Origin: Belnapia moabensis DSM 16746
GTDB taxonomy: Bacteria > Pseudomonadota > Alphaproteobacteria > Acetobacterales > Acetobacteraceae
Assembly (NCBI RefSeq): GCF_000745835.1
Contig: NZ_JQKB01000023.1
Coordinates: 1 to 64,000, forward strand
Direction of reading: 5' to 3'
Length of the DNA: 64,000 bases
Below the pieces are notes generated by a model, which did no database searches, was not told the DNA's origin, and worked only from the letters and a program-made list of their open reading frames with translations. The position numbers were made by a program, and so were the translations under genes. Positions 31,001 through 40,614 of the stretch are shown one piece after another. Numbering within the stretch: the first letter of the stretch is position 1; every line of letters begins with the position of its first letter.

Positions 31001-31939
31001 GGAGACATAGGCCTTGATGGCGGTCTTGCCGGTCGCCGGGTCGGCATCGCTGTCGACCGTGTCGCCGGTGGCATCCCGAGGCGAGGCGGCATGGCCCGTC
31101 GGCTTGACGAATTGCACGCCGTACTGGCCGGGGGCGAGGCCGCTGAACTGGTAGTGGCCGGCGGCATCCGTCACCGCGGTCCTGTCGGCGATGGGATTGC
31201 CGTTGGCATCCAGCAGCTTCACAGTGACGCCGGCGAGCGCCGTGTCGCCCGAATCCTGCACGCCATTGGCGTTCATGTCGGTGAAGACGGTGTCGCCAAT
31301 GATGATGGGCCGGTAGAGCCCGACATCATGCGTCAGGTCGCTCTGCCCCGAGGTGAGGGTGAAGGCCGGGGCGATGCCGGTGGCGGGGTCCGGGTCGCTG
31401 TCGGTTGCCGCGGTGCCGGCGCCGCTCGGGGTGAAGACCCAGCCGGCGGGCGTGGTGAACTCCTCATGGTAGGCGCCGGGCGGAAGGGCGGTGAAGGCAT
31501 AGCTGCCATCCGACGCCGTGACCGTGGTGTAGGTCGCGCCGGTCGAGTCGTTGAACAGCTTGACGCTCACGCCGCCGACGCCTGCCTCGCCGGCATCCTG
31601 CACGCCGTTGCCGTTCCTGTCCTCGAAGGCGACGTCACCGATCGTCACCGGCTTGTAGAGGCCGGCATCGACAGACAGGTTGGTCTGGTCGGCCACAAGC
31701 GAGTAGACGCCCGTGAGGCCGCTTTCCGGGTCGGCGTCGCTGTCCCTGGCGTCATTGCCGCCCTTGTCCTGCGCCGTCAGCACATAGCCGCCGAAGGTGA
31801 TGAACTTCACCTGGTAATCGCCCGGGACGAGGCTGCCGAAGCCGTAGAGCCCGCCATTGGCCGTGGTGGTGCTGGCGATGGCGACGCCGCCCTTCCAGAG
31901 CTGCACGCCGATGCCGTCGATGCCGCTCTCGGCGGTGTC
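28019..31939 (-). pseudogene. Downstream part of giant SdrD-repeat/RTX surface protein, cut off by amber codon
   Basis: This is the same reading frame as the upstream part at 31940-38512, separated only by a TAG at 31940-31942. It would encode about 1,306 residues: the rest of SdrD/Cna-B repeat 5, repeats 6-9, a degenerate tenth repeat, a region of irregular glycine-rich sequence, and an RTX block with repeats such as GGDGDNLLIGGVGND and GGEGDDSLDGGTGAD. The end, GDSLRLNGVANAALTAADFLYA, resembles C-terminal type I secretion signals. No ATG with a ribosome binding site follows the stop, so on its own it is probably untranslated. No HlyB/HlyD/TolC genes are in the window. Confidence 0.8.
28270..29880 (-). 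repeat. RTX-type glycine/aspartate repeat region
   Basis: Within the adhesin frame, two blocks (about 29290-29880 and 28270-29100) encode recurrent GGxGxD-like nonapeptides, for example GGAGNNVFEATSGND, GGTGNDLYHL and GLAGNDTLQGHSGND. Such repeats bind calcium and fold as beta-rolls in type I secreted proteins. The upstream block is more degenerate. Confidence 0.85.
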
Positions 31940-33382
31940 CTACACGCCGTTGCCGTTGGTATCGAGGAAGACCTTGTCGCCGACGGATGCCGGCTTCCAG
32001 TAGCCAGCATCGACGGAGCTGTCGTTGGTGCCGGAGACATAGGTTCTCACCGGCGTGGTGCCGCCAGCGTCGATGTCGCTGTCGCGGGTGTCGTCACCGC
32101 CGGCATCCCTGGTGGTGATAGCGTAGCCGGCGGGCGTCGCGAAGCGGACGCCGTAGTCGCCGGGCGCCAGGCTGCCGAAGCTGTAGAGACCATTGGCGTT
32201 GGTCGTGGCGCTGGTCAGCGCCTGGCCGCTGCCGTTCAGCAGGGTGACGGTGACGCCGCCGATCCCGGCCTCGCCGGTCTCCTGCACGCCATTGCCGTTG
32301 AGGTCGTAGAAGACCTTGTCGCCGATCGTCACCGGCGCATAGAAGCCGGCATCGCGCGTCGTGTCGTTGTCGCCCGAGACGAGGGTGATCTTCGGCCCCG
32401 TGCCGCTGGCGGTTCCGGTGCCCGAGGGGTCGCTGTCGGTCGCCGCGGTGCCGGCGCCCGCCTTGGTCAGCACATAGCCGCCCGGCGCGGTGAAGGTCTC
32501 GTAGTAGTCGCCCGGCTTCAGGCCGGTGAATCCGTAGGCACCGTCGGCATCGGTGGTCGCGGTGGCGACGAGCGTCGTCGTACCCCAGGCGTAGAGCTTG
32601 ACTGTGACGCCGGCGAGGCCCCGTTCGCCGCTGTCCTGCGCGCCGTTGCCATTGGCATCGATCCAGGCCAGGTCGCCGAGCTTCGCCGGGATGTAGAAGC
32701 CGGCATCGAGGCTCGTATCAACGGCGCCCGAGTTGTAGAGCCTTGTCAATGTCGCGCCGGTCTGCGGATCGGCGTCGCTGTCCTTGGCATCGTCGCCACC
32801 GGAATCCTTCGTCGTGACGACGTAGGAGGAACCAACGGGTGCTGCGAGCCGTACGCCGTAGGTACCGGGCATCAGGTTGGTGAAGCTGTAATTGCCGTGG
32901 GCGTCGGTCGTCGTCGTCTGGCTGGCAATGGCCTGGCCGGCGCTATCGAGCAGAGTCACCGCGACATTGGCGAGGCCCTGTTCGCCGCTGTCCTGCACGC
33001 CATTCCCGTTTGCATCGACAAAGGCGCGGTCGCCGAGCGTCACCTTGCGGTAGAAACCGACGTCATGCGTGGTGTCGGCCTGGCTGTCGGTCAGGGTGAT
33101 GATGGGGCCGTTGCCCGAGGCGTCTGGGTCGCTGTCGGTCGTGGCGGTGCCGCGGCCCTGCGGCGAGGCGAACCAGGTGCCCGTCGTCGGGGCGGTGAAG
33201 ACCTCGCGGTACTGGCCGGGGACGAGGTTGCCGAAGCTGTAGGCGCCGGTGCCTGTCGTCGTCGTCGTGGCGATGAGCTGGTTGGCGGCGTTGTAGAGGT
33301 CGACCTTCACCCCGGCGAGGCCAGGCTCGCCGCTGTCCTGCATGCCGTTCGCGTTCAGGTCCTCGAAGACCTTGTCGCCGAT
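30270..33382 (-). repeat. Nine tandem SdrD B-like (Cna-B) repeats, two alternating subtypes
   Basis: Nine units of about 345 bases each encode IGDxVFxDxNGNGxQDxGE starts and end in DAGxY or DVGxY. Subtype A (units 1, 3, 6, 9) has GAGTAATDSDP and ends with T-x-D or DL-x-x-D. Subtype B (units 2, 4, 5, 7, 8) has RDxGGNDxxDSD and ends with SxDAGxY. Order A-B-A-B-B-A-B-B-A. A decayed tenth unit follows at about 29960-30270. The amber stop lies in unit 5. Confidence 0.85.
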
Positions 33383-36300
33383 CGAGGTGGCGACGATCGT
33401 CGAGGCGACGCTCGCGGTCTTCACCGGCATGGTGGTGCCGGCGCCGACGCCATAGGGGTTGGTGCCGACGAGCGGCGCGAGGGTCGCCGTGTTGGTCAGC
33501 ACCGCCGCCGTTGCAACGCCCGCGGCGACCTTCGCCACCACCTGCACCTGCACGCTGCCCGTGGCCGCGCTGTTGTCGCCCGGGTTGACGATGTCGCCGA
33601 AATCGAAGGTGAGCGTGCTGCCGCTCAGTATTCCTGCATCGCCGAGTTGGAGGATGGAGCCGGTGATGCCGTTGATCGCCACCACCTGGGAGGAAAGGTA
33701 GGTGAGGCCGGTAGGCAGAGCGTCCTTCAGGATGAGGTGCTGGCCGCCTTCGCCGAGCGTCGCGGTGATGGTGTAGGTCACCGTCTCGCCGATGGCGAGG
33801 TTGGTGCCTGTGGTATAGTCGTTGTCGGTATTGGTGATGGACTTCGCCACCGCGTTGGCGATGGCGACGGCGACCGGCTTGCTGGCGGTGGCGGTGAGGT
33901 CGCGGCCCTCGGTCGGGTCCTGCGCGGCGCTCGCGGTATGGTAGTGCAGCGTCGCCGTATTAGGGACCGACTGGCCGTTCACCACGTCATCCGCCATTAC
34001 CGCCTGATAGGTCAGGGTAATGGCGGCGGTGCCGAGGGCGTAGTCGTCGCGGTGGTAGCTCAGGGTGCCGTTGGCGAAGGTCGCGCCTCCGGTCGCGCTG
34101 CCGGCGCGATAGGTCAGGCCGGGCTGGATCAGGTCGCTGAGGTTGAGGTCGTAGGCATGACCGGTGCTGTCGGCGGCATGGGCGATCTTCAGCGTGTAGG
34201 TGATGATGGTGCCGGCATCGCCGCTGCTGACATTCGCGGTCTTCGTCACCGTCAGGTGCGGCTGGACGAAGTCGACCGTCGCCGTGGCCTGCTGGGCCGT
34301 GGTGTAGTCGCTCAGCGCGGTGGCAATGTTGACCAGCCGGTCGCCGGTTTGGTTGGCAGCGACATCCGCCGCCTTCGCCTGGATCTGCAGCACGATCCGG
34401 TCTGCGGCGGTGACGGCGTTGTCGGCCTGGTTGTAGATGGTGCCGAAGGCCCAGGTGATGGCCGCGGGCGAAGCGGCATCGCCGCCGGAGATTGCGGCGC
34501 CCGTCAGATGCTGGGTGAAGGCGGCATCGGTATAGAGGTTGCCGCCGATGCTGACGATGGCGGCCGAGCCCGGCACGTAGAGCAGCTGCCCGCCATTGTT
34601 GCCGGTGACGAGTGAATTCGCCAGCTGATCGATGACGCGGTAGTTGACGCTCTCGCCCTCGGGCAGCGTCAGGGTGATCGTGTAGGTGACGACCTCATTG
34701 ACCTTGACGTCCGCGTCTGCGGCGACGCCCTTGGTTGTACCGGTGTCGTCGTAGCTCGTGCCCGTCACGCTCTTGCTGATGGAGGAGGCGGTGACGGTGA
34801 CAGGCGCCGTGGCGCTGACGGTGGTGCCGCGCTCCGCTAGATCGGCGCCGGGGAGGGAGGAGGCGGTTGCGGTCGCGGTGTTGAGTAGGGTCTGGCCGCT
34901 GACTGCCGTCGGGACCATCTGCGCCCGGAGCGTGACCGTGATCGACTGGCCGGGGTCGAGCTTCGCCGCGGTCAGGACCAGGTTGGTGTCGCCCACGCCA
35001 TTGCCGCTGGCGATGGTGGCATTGCCGGCGGTGACCTGCGCCGAGCCGGCGACGTAGCGGGCATTCGGGTCGACCTGGCTCAGCAGGTCGTCAATGGTGA
35101 CGTCGAAGGCGGAGGCGTCGAAGCCGAGCGCCCTGTTGGTCAGGGTGATGGTGTAGGTCAGGAGGTCGCCGGCATCGGCGATCGGTTTGTCCACGGTCTT
35201 GGTGATGGCGAGATGCGGCTCCACCACCTCGATCTTCGCCGTCGCATCCTGGCTGATGCGGCTGCCGGGGTTGTTCGGGTCCGCGGCGCTGACCCGCGCC
35301 GTGTTCACCAGCACGTCGCCGGCCGTGTTGCTGGCGTTCTTGGTGAGCTGGCCGACGACCTGGACGGTTATGGTGTCATCGGCGTCGTTCCGGTTGTCGA
35401 CGTTGTTGGTCACGGTGCCGAAGTCGAAGCTCAGCGTGTCGGCGATGCCGTCGCCGTTGCTGTCGGCGAGGGCCGCTGCCTGGTTGAGCGCGAGGCCGGT
35501 GCCGCTGACATGGGTGCCGATGCCGGTGACGCTCGCCGAGACCGCCTTGATCTGGCCGCCCACGGTCGGCAGCAGGTCGTCGAGACGGACCTGGCTCATC
35601 ACGCCTTCCGGCATGCGGAGCGTAATGGTGTAGGTGACGGTCTCGCCGATCGCCAGGTCGTCGATGGTGTCGTCGCCCTGCGCCTTGATCGTGGCGGCGA
35701 GGCTGGTGGCGCTCACCACCTTGGCGATACTCGGCAGCACGGTGACGGAGGCGGTGTCGGAGAGCGGAAGCGCATCGGTCGGGGTGCGGTCGATGCCGCC
35801 TTCCTCTGCCGCGTAATGGGTGACGGCGGCGGTGTTGGTCAGCGCCTGCTGCGGCATGGCCAGGTTGCTTGCCAGCACCAGGTCGTAGGTGATGACGGCG
35901 ATGTTCCTGCCGCTGGTCGGGTCGTAGGCGCCGATGCCGCCCTGGTTGGCGCCGTCGGTGATCTCGAGCCCGGCGCCGAACAGGTCGCCGATCGCGGCGA
36001 GCGCGGCGCCGGTGCCGTCGGTGACATGCAGGTTCAGCCCGCCCGGCGGGATGACGAAGCCGCTCGGCAGGGTGTCATGGACCAGGGTGTCGAAGGCGCC
36101 CTTCCAGCCCTGGCCCTTGTTCTCGACGATGATGGCGAAGGAGACGCGGTCGCCCGCATCGGCGAAGGTCAGGTTGGCATCGACCGGCTTGCTGGCGAGG
36201 CTGGCGCTGTCGATCCTGCCGCTGAAGCGCGGGCCGGCGCTGCCCGGCGCGGTGAAGCTGACCGGGCCGATGGTCGCGTCATGCGTCGTCGCGTTGAGGA

Positions 36301-38512
36301 AGGTCGCGGCCGGGTTGTCAACGCCGATGATGCCCTTCGTCACCTTCAGCGCCGGCTCGCCGAGGACGAACTGGATGATGGCGTTGTCCTGCGAGCCTTG
36401 GAGCTGGGAGGTCTGCTCGGAGGAGGTGACCTGGTTGGTCAGCAGCAGCCCGTCGCCGAAGGGTGCATCGCTGACGCGGAGGGTGACGAGCAGGTCGACA
36501 TGCGTCGCCGGATAGCTGGCATTGGTCGCGCCGCCGAAGTCGATCGTCAGCGAATTGCCGGCGGCGTCGGCGGTGATGGTGGGTGTGACGCCGGGGACCA
36601 GGGTGTGGAAGGTATCGGTTGGGCCGAAGGTGACAGTGCCGGCGGTGAGGTGGGCCGGGTCGAAGGTGCCGGCGAAGCCGTAGCCGCTGGCCGCGCCGTC
36701 CGCATCCGGGTCCGTCGCCTTCAGGACCGGCAGCGGCAGGTAGTCCTTCAGCTTGACCACATGCGAGGAGGTCAGCGGGATGTCGAGGCCGAGGCGGAAG
36801 GTGATGAGGTCGCCGGACTGCACCTTGGCGGGTGCGGCGAAGCTCGTCGTGCCGAGCGCCGTGTCACCGTTGATGGCGTAGATCGACTTGGAGACCTGGT
36901 TGACCGGCAAGGTCACGCTGGCATGGCTGTCATCCTCGGCGGTGTTGCCGGTGGCGAGGACATTGCCGTCATAGAGCACGTCGTTGCGGACGGTGTCGCC
37001 CTGGTCGACCAGAGGGTCGCCGGGGACGGGGCCGGTCCAGGCGGTGTCGAGCGTCGAGTGGAAGACGAGCTGGATGGTCGCCTGGTTGGAGGCGGTGGCG
37101 TGGGTCGCCTCGCCGAGGGCGCCGCCATTGCCGTCGAGCACGCGGTCGAGGCCGGCATCGGCCATGGTCTTCGAGATGTCGAAGAGGATGGGCGTGGTGC
37201 CGTCCGCCCCCTTCGCGCCGAGCGTATAGGCGACCGCGCCGCTGTAGATGACGGCGCCGCCCTCGCGGATCACGACCTTCGGGGTGAAGCCGGCATCGAA
37301 GCTCTGGCCGTCGCGCAGGCTGTCCTTCACCACGAGGCTGCCCAGCTCGAAGTAGTTCGAGATCTGGCCATTCAGCGTGTACTCCAGCGTGCCATGCGGC
37401 TGCCAGTCGGACACGCCGTTATGGTCGGCATCGCCTCCGACGAAGGCCACGCTCTTCTGGATGGCGATGGACTTGGCGGTGACGGTGTTCTCGGCGCCGG
37501 CCGGGTTGAGGTCGATATGCGTCGGGTTGGCGTCGCGCGTGTCGATTGGCACCCAGTCGGCCTCGAGCCGGGCATTGGTGTGCAGGTCGCGGAAGCTGCC
37601 GGTCGCGGGAGCGAGCACGGGCGTGCCGTCATGCAGGAATTCGCTGGCATACCAGTCGATGACGAGGCTCGGAACCTGCGTGCCGCCGGTGATGGTGCCG
37701 GGGAAGGTGCCGGTCAGGCTGGTGGTGCCGTCGGCGTTGACGGTGACGCTGACGGGCGTGGCGATGGCGACGCCGTTGATCTCGAGATGCGCGCCGGTGA
37801 CGACGACGCCGTCCGGCGTGGTGTCGCTCAGGGTGAAATTGGTGAAGGGCTGCCCTTCGGCGAGCAGGCCCTTCACCACCCATTCCCGTGGGTAGGAGGG
37901 GCCGGTCGCCGTCTCCTGCTCCGGGCCGTTATAGGTGACGGCGAGCCTGGCGACGGTCGGGTCGATGCTGGTCGTCGCGGCGGGGCCGGTGATGACCGGG
38001 TCGGCGGCCGGGTTGTTGAACGGGTCGGCGCCAAAGGCGAAGCCGCCGGTCGCCTGGAGGGCGAGCGGCGTGCCGGGGTCGGCGAGGTTGGAGACGTGCA
38101 GCGTCAGCGCGATGTCGGCCGGGGTCTGGCTGGTGGTGAAGCTGCCGAAGGGCAGGGTGAGGACGAGCAGCGTATTGCCCGGCGTGCCGGTGAGGATCAG
38201 CGGCTGGCCGGCGGCATCCCGGGCGAAGGGATGGGTGGCACGGCCGGTGGCGTCGAACTCGATGGTCCGCGCCTGGAGGCTGACGCCGAGATAGGTGGCG
38301 GAGACGAAGCTGACGCCGTCATTCGCAGGGGTGTTGCCGTAGCCGGCGCCGTCCGCGCCATTGGCCGGCAGGATGAGGTCGATAAAGGGCGCATAGCCCG
38401 TTTCGGCGCCGTTGGCGAAATTGTCGAAGCGCAGGGTGAAGGTCTGGTCGGCACCCAGGAAGGCCTGCTGAGAGAGGCCGTTGAGGAAGCTGACGACGGG
38501 CTGCGGTGCCAT
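31940..38512 (-). CDS. Upstream part of giant SdrD-repeat surface protein, ends at premature amber codon
   Basis: The open frame encodes 2,190 residues. The first 350 or so form an unassigned N-terminal region starting MAPQPVVSFLNGLSQQAFLG, with no Sec signal peptide, consistent with type I secretion. From about residue 350 to 1,710 come DUF11/isopeptide-type beta domains with recurring KTVDKPIADAGDLLTYTITL-like segments, then SdrD/Cna-B repeats 1-4 and the start of repeat 5. The frame stops at TAG 31940-31942 within an NGNGV(Q)D motif; every other copy has Gln there, so a single C-to-T change of CAG explains it. Read through, the protein would be about 3,497 residues. A TTG at 38554 could extend the N-terminus by 14 residues. 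Likely a surface adhesin or biofilm protein. Confidence 0.85.
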   Translation of the reverse strand: MAPQPVVSFLNGLSQQAFLGADQTFTLRFDNFANGAETGYAPFIDLILPANGADGAGYGNTPANDGVSFVSATYLGVSLQARTIEFDATGRATHPFARDAAGQPLILTGTPGNTLLVLTLPFGSFTTSQTPADIALTLHVSNLADPGTPLALQATGGFAFGADPFNNPAADPVITGPAATTSIDPTVARLAVTYNGPEQETATGPSYPREWVVKGLLAEGQPFTNFTLSDTTPDGVVVTGAHLEINGVAIATPVSVTVNADGTTSLTGTFPGTITGGTQVPSLVIDWYASEFLHDGTPVLAPATGSFRDLHTNARLEADWVPIDTRDANPTHIDLNPAGAENTVTAKSIAIQKSVAFVGGDADHNGVSDWQPHGTLEYTLNGQISNYFELGSLVVKDSLRDGQSFDAGFTPKVVIREGGAVIYSGAVAYTLGAKGADGTTPILFDISKTMADAGLDRVLDGNGGALGEATHATASNQATIQLVFHSTLDTAWTGPVPGDPLVDQGDTVRNDVLYDGNVLATGNTAEDDSHASVTLPVNQVSKSIYAINGDTALGTTSFAAPAKVQSGDLITFRLGLDIPLTSSHVVKLKDYLPLPVLKATDPDADGAASGYGFAGTFDPAHLTAGTVTFGPTDTFHTLVPGVTPTITADAAGNSLTIDFGGATNASYPATHVDLLVTLRVSDAPFGDGLLLTNQVTSSEQTSQLQGSQDNAIIQFVLGEPALKVTKGIIGVDNPAATFLNATTHDATIGPVSFTAPGSAGPRFSGRIDSASLASKPVDANLTFADAGDRVSFAIIVENKGQGWKGAFDTLVHDTLPSGFVIPPGGLNLHVTDGTGAALAAIGDLFGAGLEITDGANQGGIGAYDPTSGRNIAVITYDLVLASNLAMPQQALTNTAAVTHYAAEEGGIDRTPTDALPLSDTASVTVLPSIAKVVSATSLAATIKAQGDDTIDDLAIGETVTYTITLRMPEGVMSQVRLDDLLPTVGGQIKAVSASVTGIGTHVSGTGLALNQAAALADSNGDGIADTLSFDFGTVTNNVDNRNDADDTITVQVVGQLTKNASNTAGDVLVNTARVSAADPNNPGSRISQDATAKIEVVEPHLAITKTVDKPIADAGDLLTYTITLTNRALGFDASAFDVTIDDLLSQVDPNARYVAGSAQVTAGNATIASGNGVGDTNLVLTAAKLDPGQSITVTLRAQMVPTAVSGQTLLNTATATASSLPGADLAERGTTVSATAPVTVTASSISKSVTGTSYDDTGTTKGVAADADVKVNEVVTYTITLTLPEGESVNYRVIDQLANSLVTGNNGGQLLYVPGSAAIVSIGGNLYTDAAFTQHLTGAAISGGDAASPAAITWAFGTIYNQADNAVTAADRIVLQIQAKAADVAANQTGDRLVNIATALSDYTTAQQATATVDFVQPHLTVTKTANVSSGDAGTIITYTLKIAHAADSTGHAYDLNLSDLIQPGLTYRAGSATGGATFANGTLSYHRDDYALGTAAITLTYQAVMADDVVNGQSVPNTATLHYHTASAAQDPTEGRDLTATASKPVAVAIANAVAKSITNTDNDYTTGTNLAIGETVTYTITATLGEGGQHLILKDALPTGLTYLSSQVVAINGITGSILQLGDAGILSGSTLTFDFGDIVNPGDNSAATGSVQVQVVAKVAAGVATAAVLTNTATLAPLVGTNPYGVGAGTTMPVKTASVASTIVATSIGDKVFEDLNANGMQDSGEPGLAGVKVDLYNAANQLIATTTTTGTGAYSFGNLVPGQYREVFTAPTTGTWFASPQGRGTATTDSDPDASGNGPIITLTDSQADTTHDVGFYRKVTLGDRAFVDANGNGVQDSGEQGLANVAVTLLDSAGQAIASQTTTTDAHGNYSFTNLMPGTYGVRLAAPVGSSYVVTTKDSGGDDAKDSDADPQTGATLTRLYNSGAVDTSLDAGFYIPAKLGDLAWIDANGNGAQDSGERGLAGVTVKLYAWGTTTLVATATTDADGAYGFTGLKPGDYYETFTAPGGYVLTKAGAGTAATDSDPSGTGTASGTGPKITLVSGDNDTTRDAGFYAPVTIGDKVFYDLNGNGVQETGEAGIGGVTVTLLNGSGQALTSATTNANGLYSFGSLAPGDYGVRFATPAGYAITTRDAGGDDTRDSDIDAGGTTPVRTYVSGTNDSSVDAGYWKPASVGDKVFLDTNGNGV

Positions 38513-38883
38513 TTTGGGACCCTGTGGACTGACGAATGGGTTCGTAATGGGCAAAGCTTTTCAACTTATGGGCCAAGTTCACCCATCGCGAAATTGAAAT
38601 TCATCTCTGCCAAGAAATATCTCCGGAGCGCAAAACCCCCTGTGCAAGGTCGTAAATGATCGGAATCCCAGAATTTCGGTTAATCCTGGGGGCTGCGGCC
38701 GAGTGGCGCGGTGTTTCGAGCGTGGTGTGAAATTGTCGGCAACGCTCGTCGTGGCGTGTCATGCGGAACGCGAGGCAAACCGCGCCGCATTGGTCAGAGG
38801 CAACCGCACCGGCTTGACGCCCCTGCGCCCCCGGTCATCCAATCCTGCCCGAGAGCCCGCAACCGGGCCGAAGGGGGAATGCC
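38513..38883. other. 371-base intergenic region between divergent adhesin and TPP-enzyme genes
   Basis: No gene is visible. The adhesin-proximal half (about 38540-38690) is distinctly AT-richer than the rest of the window, as expected for promoters. It contains an imperfect palindrome at 38667-38690 with arms CCCAG and CTGGG plus an inner ATT/AAT pair, which could be an operator. The TPP-gene side has a candidate promoter listed separately. I could not fix the adhesin promoter. Confidence 0.5.
38814..38843 (+). promoter_or_regulatory. Candidate promoter of the TPP-enzyme operon
   Basis: TTGACG at 38814-38819 and TCCAAT at 38838-38843 are separated by 18 bases, giving five of six and four of six matches to the sigma70 hexamers. 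Transcription would begin about 34 bases before the ATG at 38884, leaving room for the AAGGGGGA ribosome binding site. Confidence 0.35.
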
Positions 38884-40614
38884 ATGCCGGACCATGCCAG
38901 CGCCGCGAATGCCACCGTCGCCTTGCGCCTCGCAGAGGCCTTCGCCCGGCATGGGGTGACGCTCACCTTCGGCCAGAGCCTGCCCTCGGCCTTCCACCTG
39001 GCGGCGCCGCATGCGGGGATCGACCAGAAGGTCTATCGCCAGGAGAATGCCGGCGGCGCCATGGCCGATGGCTATGCGCGAATCGCCCGGAAGGTCGGCG
39101 TCGTCACCGCGCAGAACGGCCCGGCCGCGACGCTGCTGGTGGCGCCGCTGGCCGAGGCGCTGAAGGCCAGCATCCCTGTCCTCGCTCTGGTCCAGGAGGT
39201 GACGCGGGATGCGACGGACCGCAACGCTTTCCAGGAGCTCGACCATCTCGGCCTCTTCGCCCCGGTGGCGAAATGGGTGCGGCGGATCGACCGGGCAGAC
39301 CGGCTGGACGACTATGTGGACATGGCCTTCACCGCTGCCTGCTCGGGCCGGCCGGGGCCGGCGGTGCTGCTGCTGCCGGCCGACCTGCTGACCGAGGCGG
39401 CGGCGCCGCTCGGCGGGCTGCGGCCGCGCCGGCTCTCGCTTGGCGAGGTGCCGCTGGATCGCAGCCTCGCAGACCCGGCCGCCATCGCCGCGGCGGCGGA
39501 GGCGTTGGCCATCGCCCGCCATCCGCTGGTGATCGCGGGGGGCGGGGTGCATCTCTCCGGCGCAGCGGCTGAGCTGGCTGCGTTGCAGGAGCGGGCGCAT
39601 CTGCCGGTCGCCACCACCGTCATGGGCAAGGGCGCGGCGGACGAGACCCATCCGCTGACCCTCGGCATCGTGGGCTATGTAATGGGGCAGGGCGCGCGCA
39701 CGGCGGCGCTCAGGCCGATGGTGGAGCGGGCCGACCTCGTCCTGCTGGTCGGCAGCCGCACCAACCAGAACGGGACGGATAGCTGGAAGCTCTTCGGCGC
39801 GGAGACGCGCTTCATCCATCTCGACGCCGATCCGATGGAGGTCGGGCGGAACTACGAGGCGATGCGGCTGGTGGGCGATGCGAAGCTCACCCTGGCGGCG
39901 CTCACCGAGGCGCTGGCGCAGCGCGACCTCTCCGCCCGTGCCGCCGCGAGGCCAGCGATCGAGGCGGAGATCGCGGAGGCCGTCACGGGCTGGCGCCGAA
40001 CGGTCGAAGGCGTCACCACGCGGGAGAGTTCGCCCTGCCGGCCGGAGCGGCTGATGGCGGAGCTCGACCGGTTGATCGGGCCGGAGGACATCGTCGTCGC
40101 CGATGCCTCCTATTCCTCGATCTGGATCGCCAACTACCTGACGGCGAAGCGGCCGGGGCAGCGCTTCCTGACGCCGCGCGGCATCGCCGGGCTGGGCTGG
40201 GGGCTGCCCATGGCGATCGGCGCGCAGATCGCAGCCCCGGAGGCGCGGGTCGTCTGCCTCTGCGGCGACGGCGGCTTCGCCCATAGCTGGGCCGAGCTCG
40301 AGACGCTGCGGCGGATGGAGCTGCCGATCGTCACGCTAGTGCTGAACAACGGCATCCTCGGCTACCAGAAGCATGCGGAAGAGGTGAAATTCGGCGAGCA
40401 TACCAAGGCCGTCTTCTTCGCCGCCGTGGACCATGCGGCCATCGCCCGCGCCTGCGGGGTGGAGGGCAGGCGGGTCGAACGGGGCAGCGAGATCGGCCCG
40501 GCGCTGGCCGAGGCGCTGGCGGCACGGCGACCGGTGCTGCTCGACGTGCTCACCGACCCGGATGCGAAGCCGCCCATCTCCTTCTATGCCGGCCATTATC
40601 CGGAGCCCTTCTGA
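38884..40614 (+). CDS. Thiamine pyrophosphate-binding enzyme, acetolactate synthase large-subunit-like
   Basis: A 576-aa TPP-dependent enzyme of the acetolactate synthase/benzoylformate decarboxylase superfamily. The activating Glu lies in YRQENAGGAMADGYARI, the central domain has HPLVIAGGGVHLSGAAAELA, and the TPP-Mg motif is CGDGGFAHSWAELETLRRME to VLNNGILGYQ. Its stop shares one base with the ATG of a zinc dehydrogenase, followed by an SDR with ATGA overlap, so the three are one operon likely devoted to degrading a hydroxylated or keto acid substrate. It is distinct in sequence from the TPP enzyme at 23422-25053. No small regulatory subunit is present. Confidence 0.9.
   Translation: MPDHASAANATVALRLAEAFARHGVTLTFGQSLPSAFHLAAPHAGIDQKVYRQENAGGAMADGYARIARKVGVVTAQNGPAATLLVAPLAEALKASIPVLALVQEVTRDATDRNAFQELDHLGLFAPVAKWVRRIDRADRLDDYVDMAFTAACSGRPGPAVLLLPADLLTEAAAPLGGLRPRRLSLGEVPLDRSLADPAAIAAAAEALAIARHPLVIAGGGVHLSGAAAELAALQERAHLPVATTVMGKGAADETHPLTLGIVGYVMGQGARTAALRPMVERADLVLLVGSRTNQNGTDSWKLFGAETRFIHLDADPMEVGRNYEAMRLVGDAKLTLAALTEALAQRDLSARAAARPAIEAEIAEAVTGWRRTVEGVTTRESSPCRPERLMAELDRLIGPEDIVVADASYSSIWIANYLTAKRPGQRFLTPRGIAGLGWGLPMAIGAQIAAPEARVVCLCGDGGFAHSWAELETLRRMELPIVTLVLNNGILGYQKHAEEVKFGEHTKAVFFAAVDHAAIARACGVEGRRVERGSEIGPALAEALAARRPVLLDVLTDPDAKPPISFYAGHYPEPF

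Noticed and set aside
31940-31942. The amber codon as a genuine pyrrolysine or programmed recoding site
   Set aside because: The other repeat motifs have Gln at the same place and there are no recoding genes in the window; a point mutation is simpler.
30270-33382. Regularly spaced repeats as a possible CRISPR array or DNA satellite
   Set aside because: Period is about 345 bases, in frame, and protein-level conservation exceeds DNA-level conservation; these are protein repeats.
27569-34615. A 2,348-residue plus-strand open frame opposite the adhesin
   Set aside because: It is a shadow of the repetitive, very GC-rich adhesin gene on the minus strand. Its translation is low-complexity and matches no domain, while the minus strand encodes clear SdrD and RTX repeats.
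35213-38659. A 1,148-residue plus-strand open frame
   Set aside because: Also antisense to the adhesin, with valine/glycine-rich low-complexity sequence and no recognisable domain.
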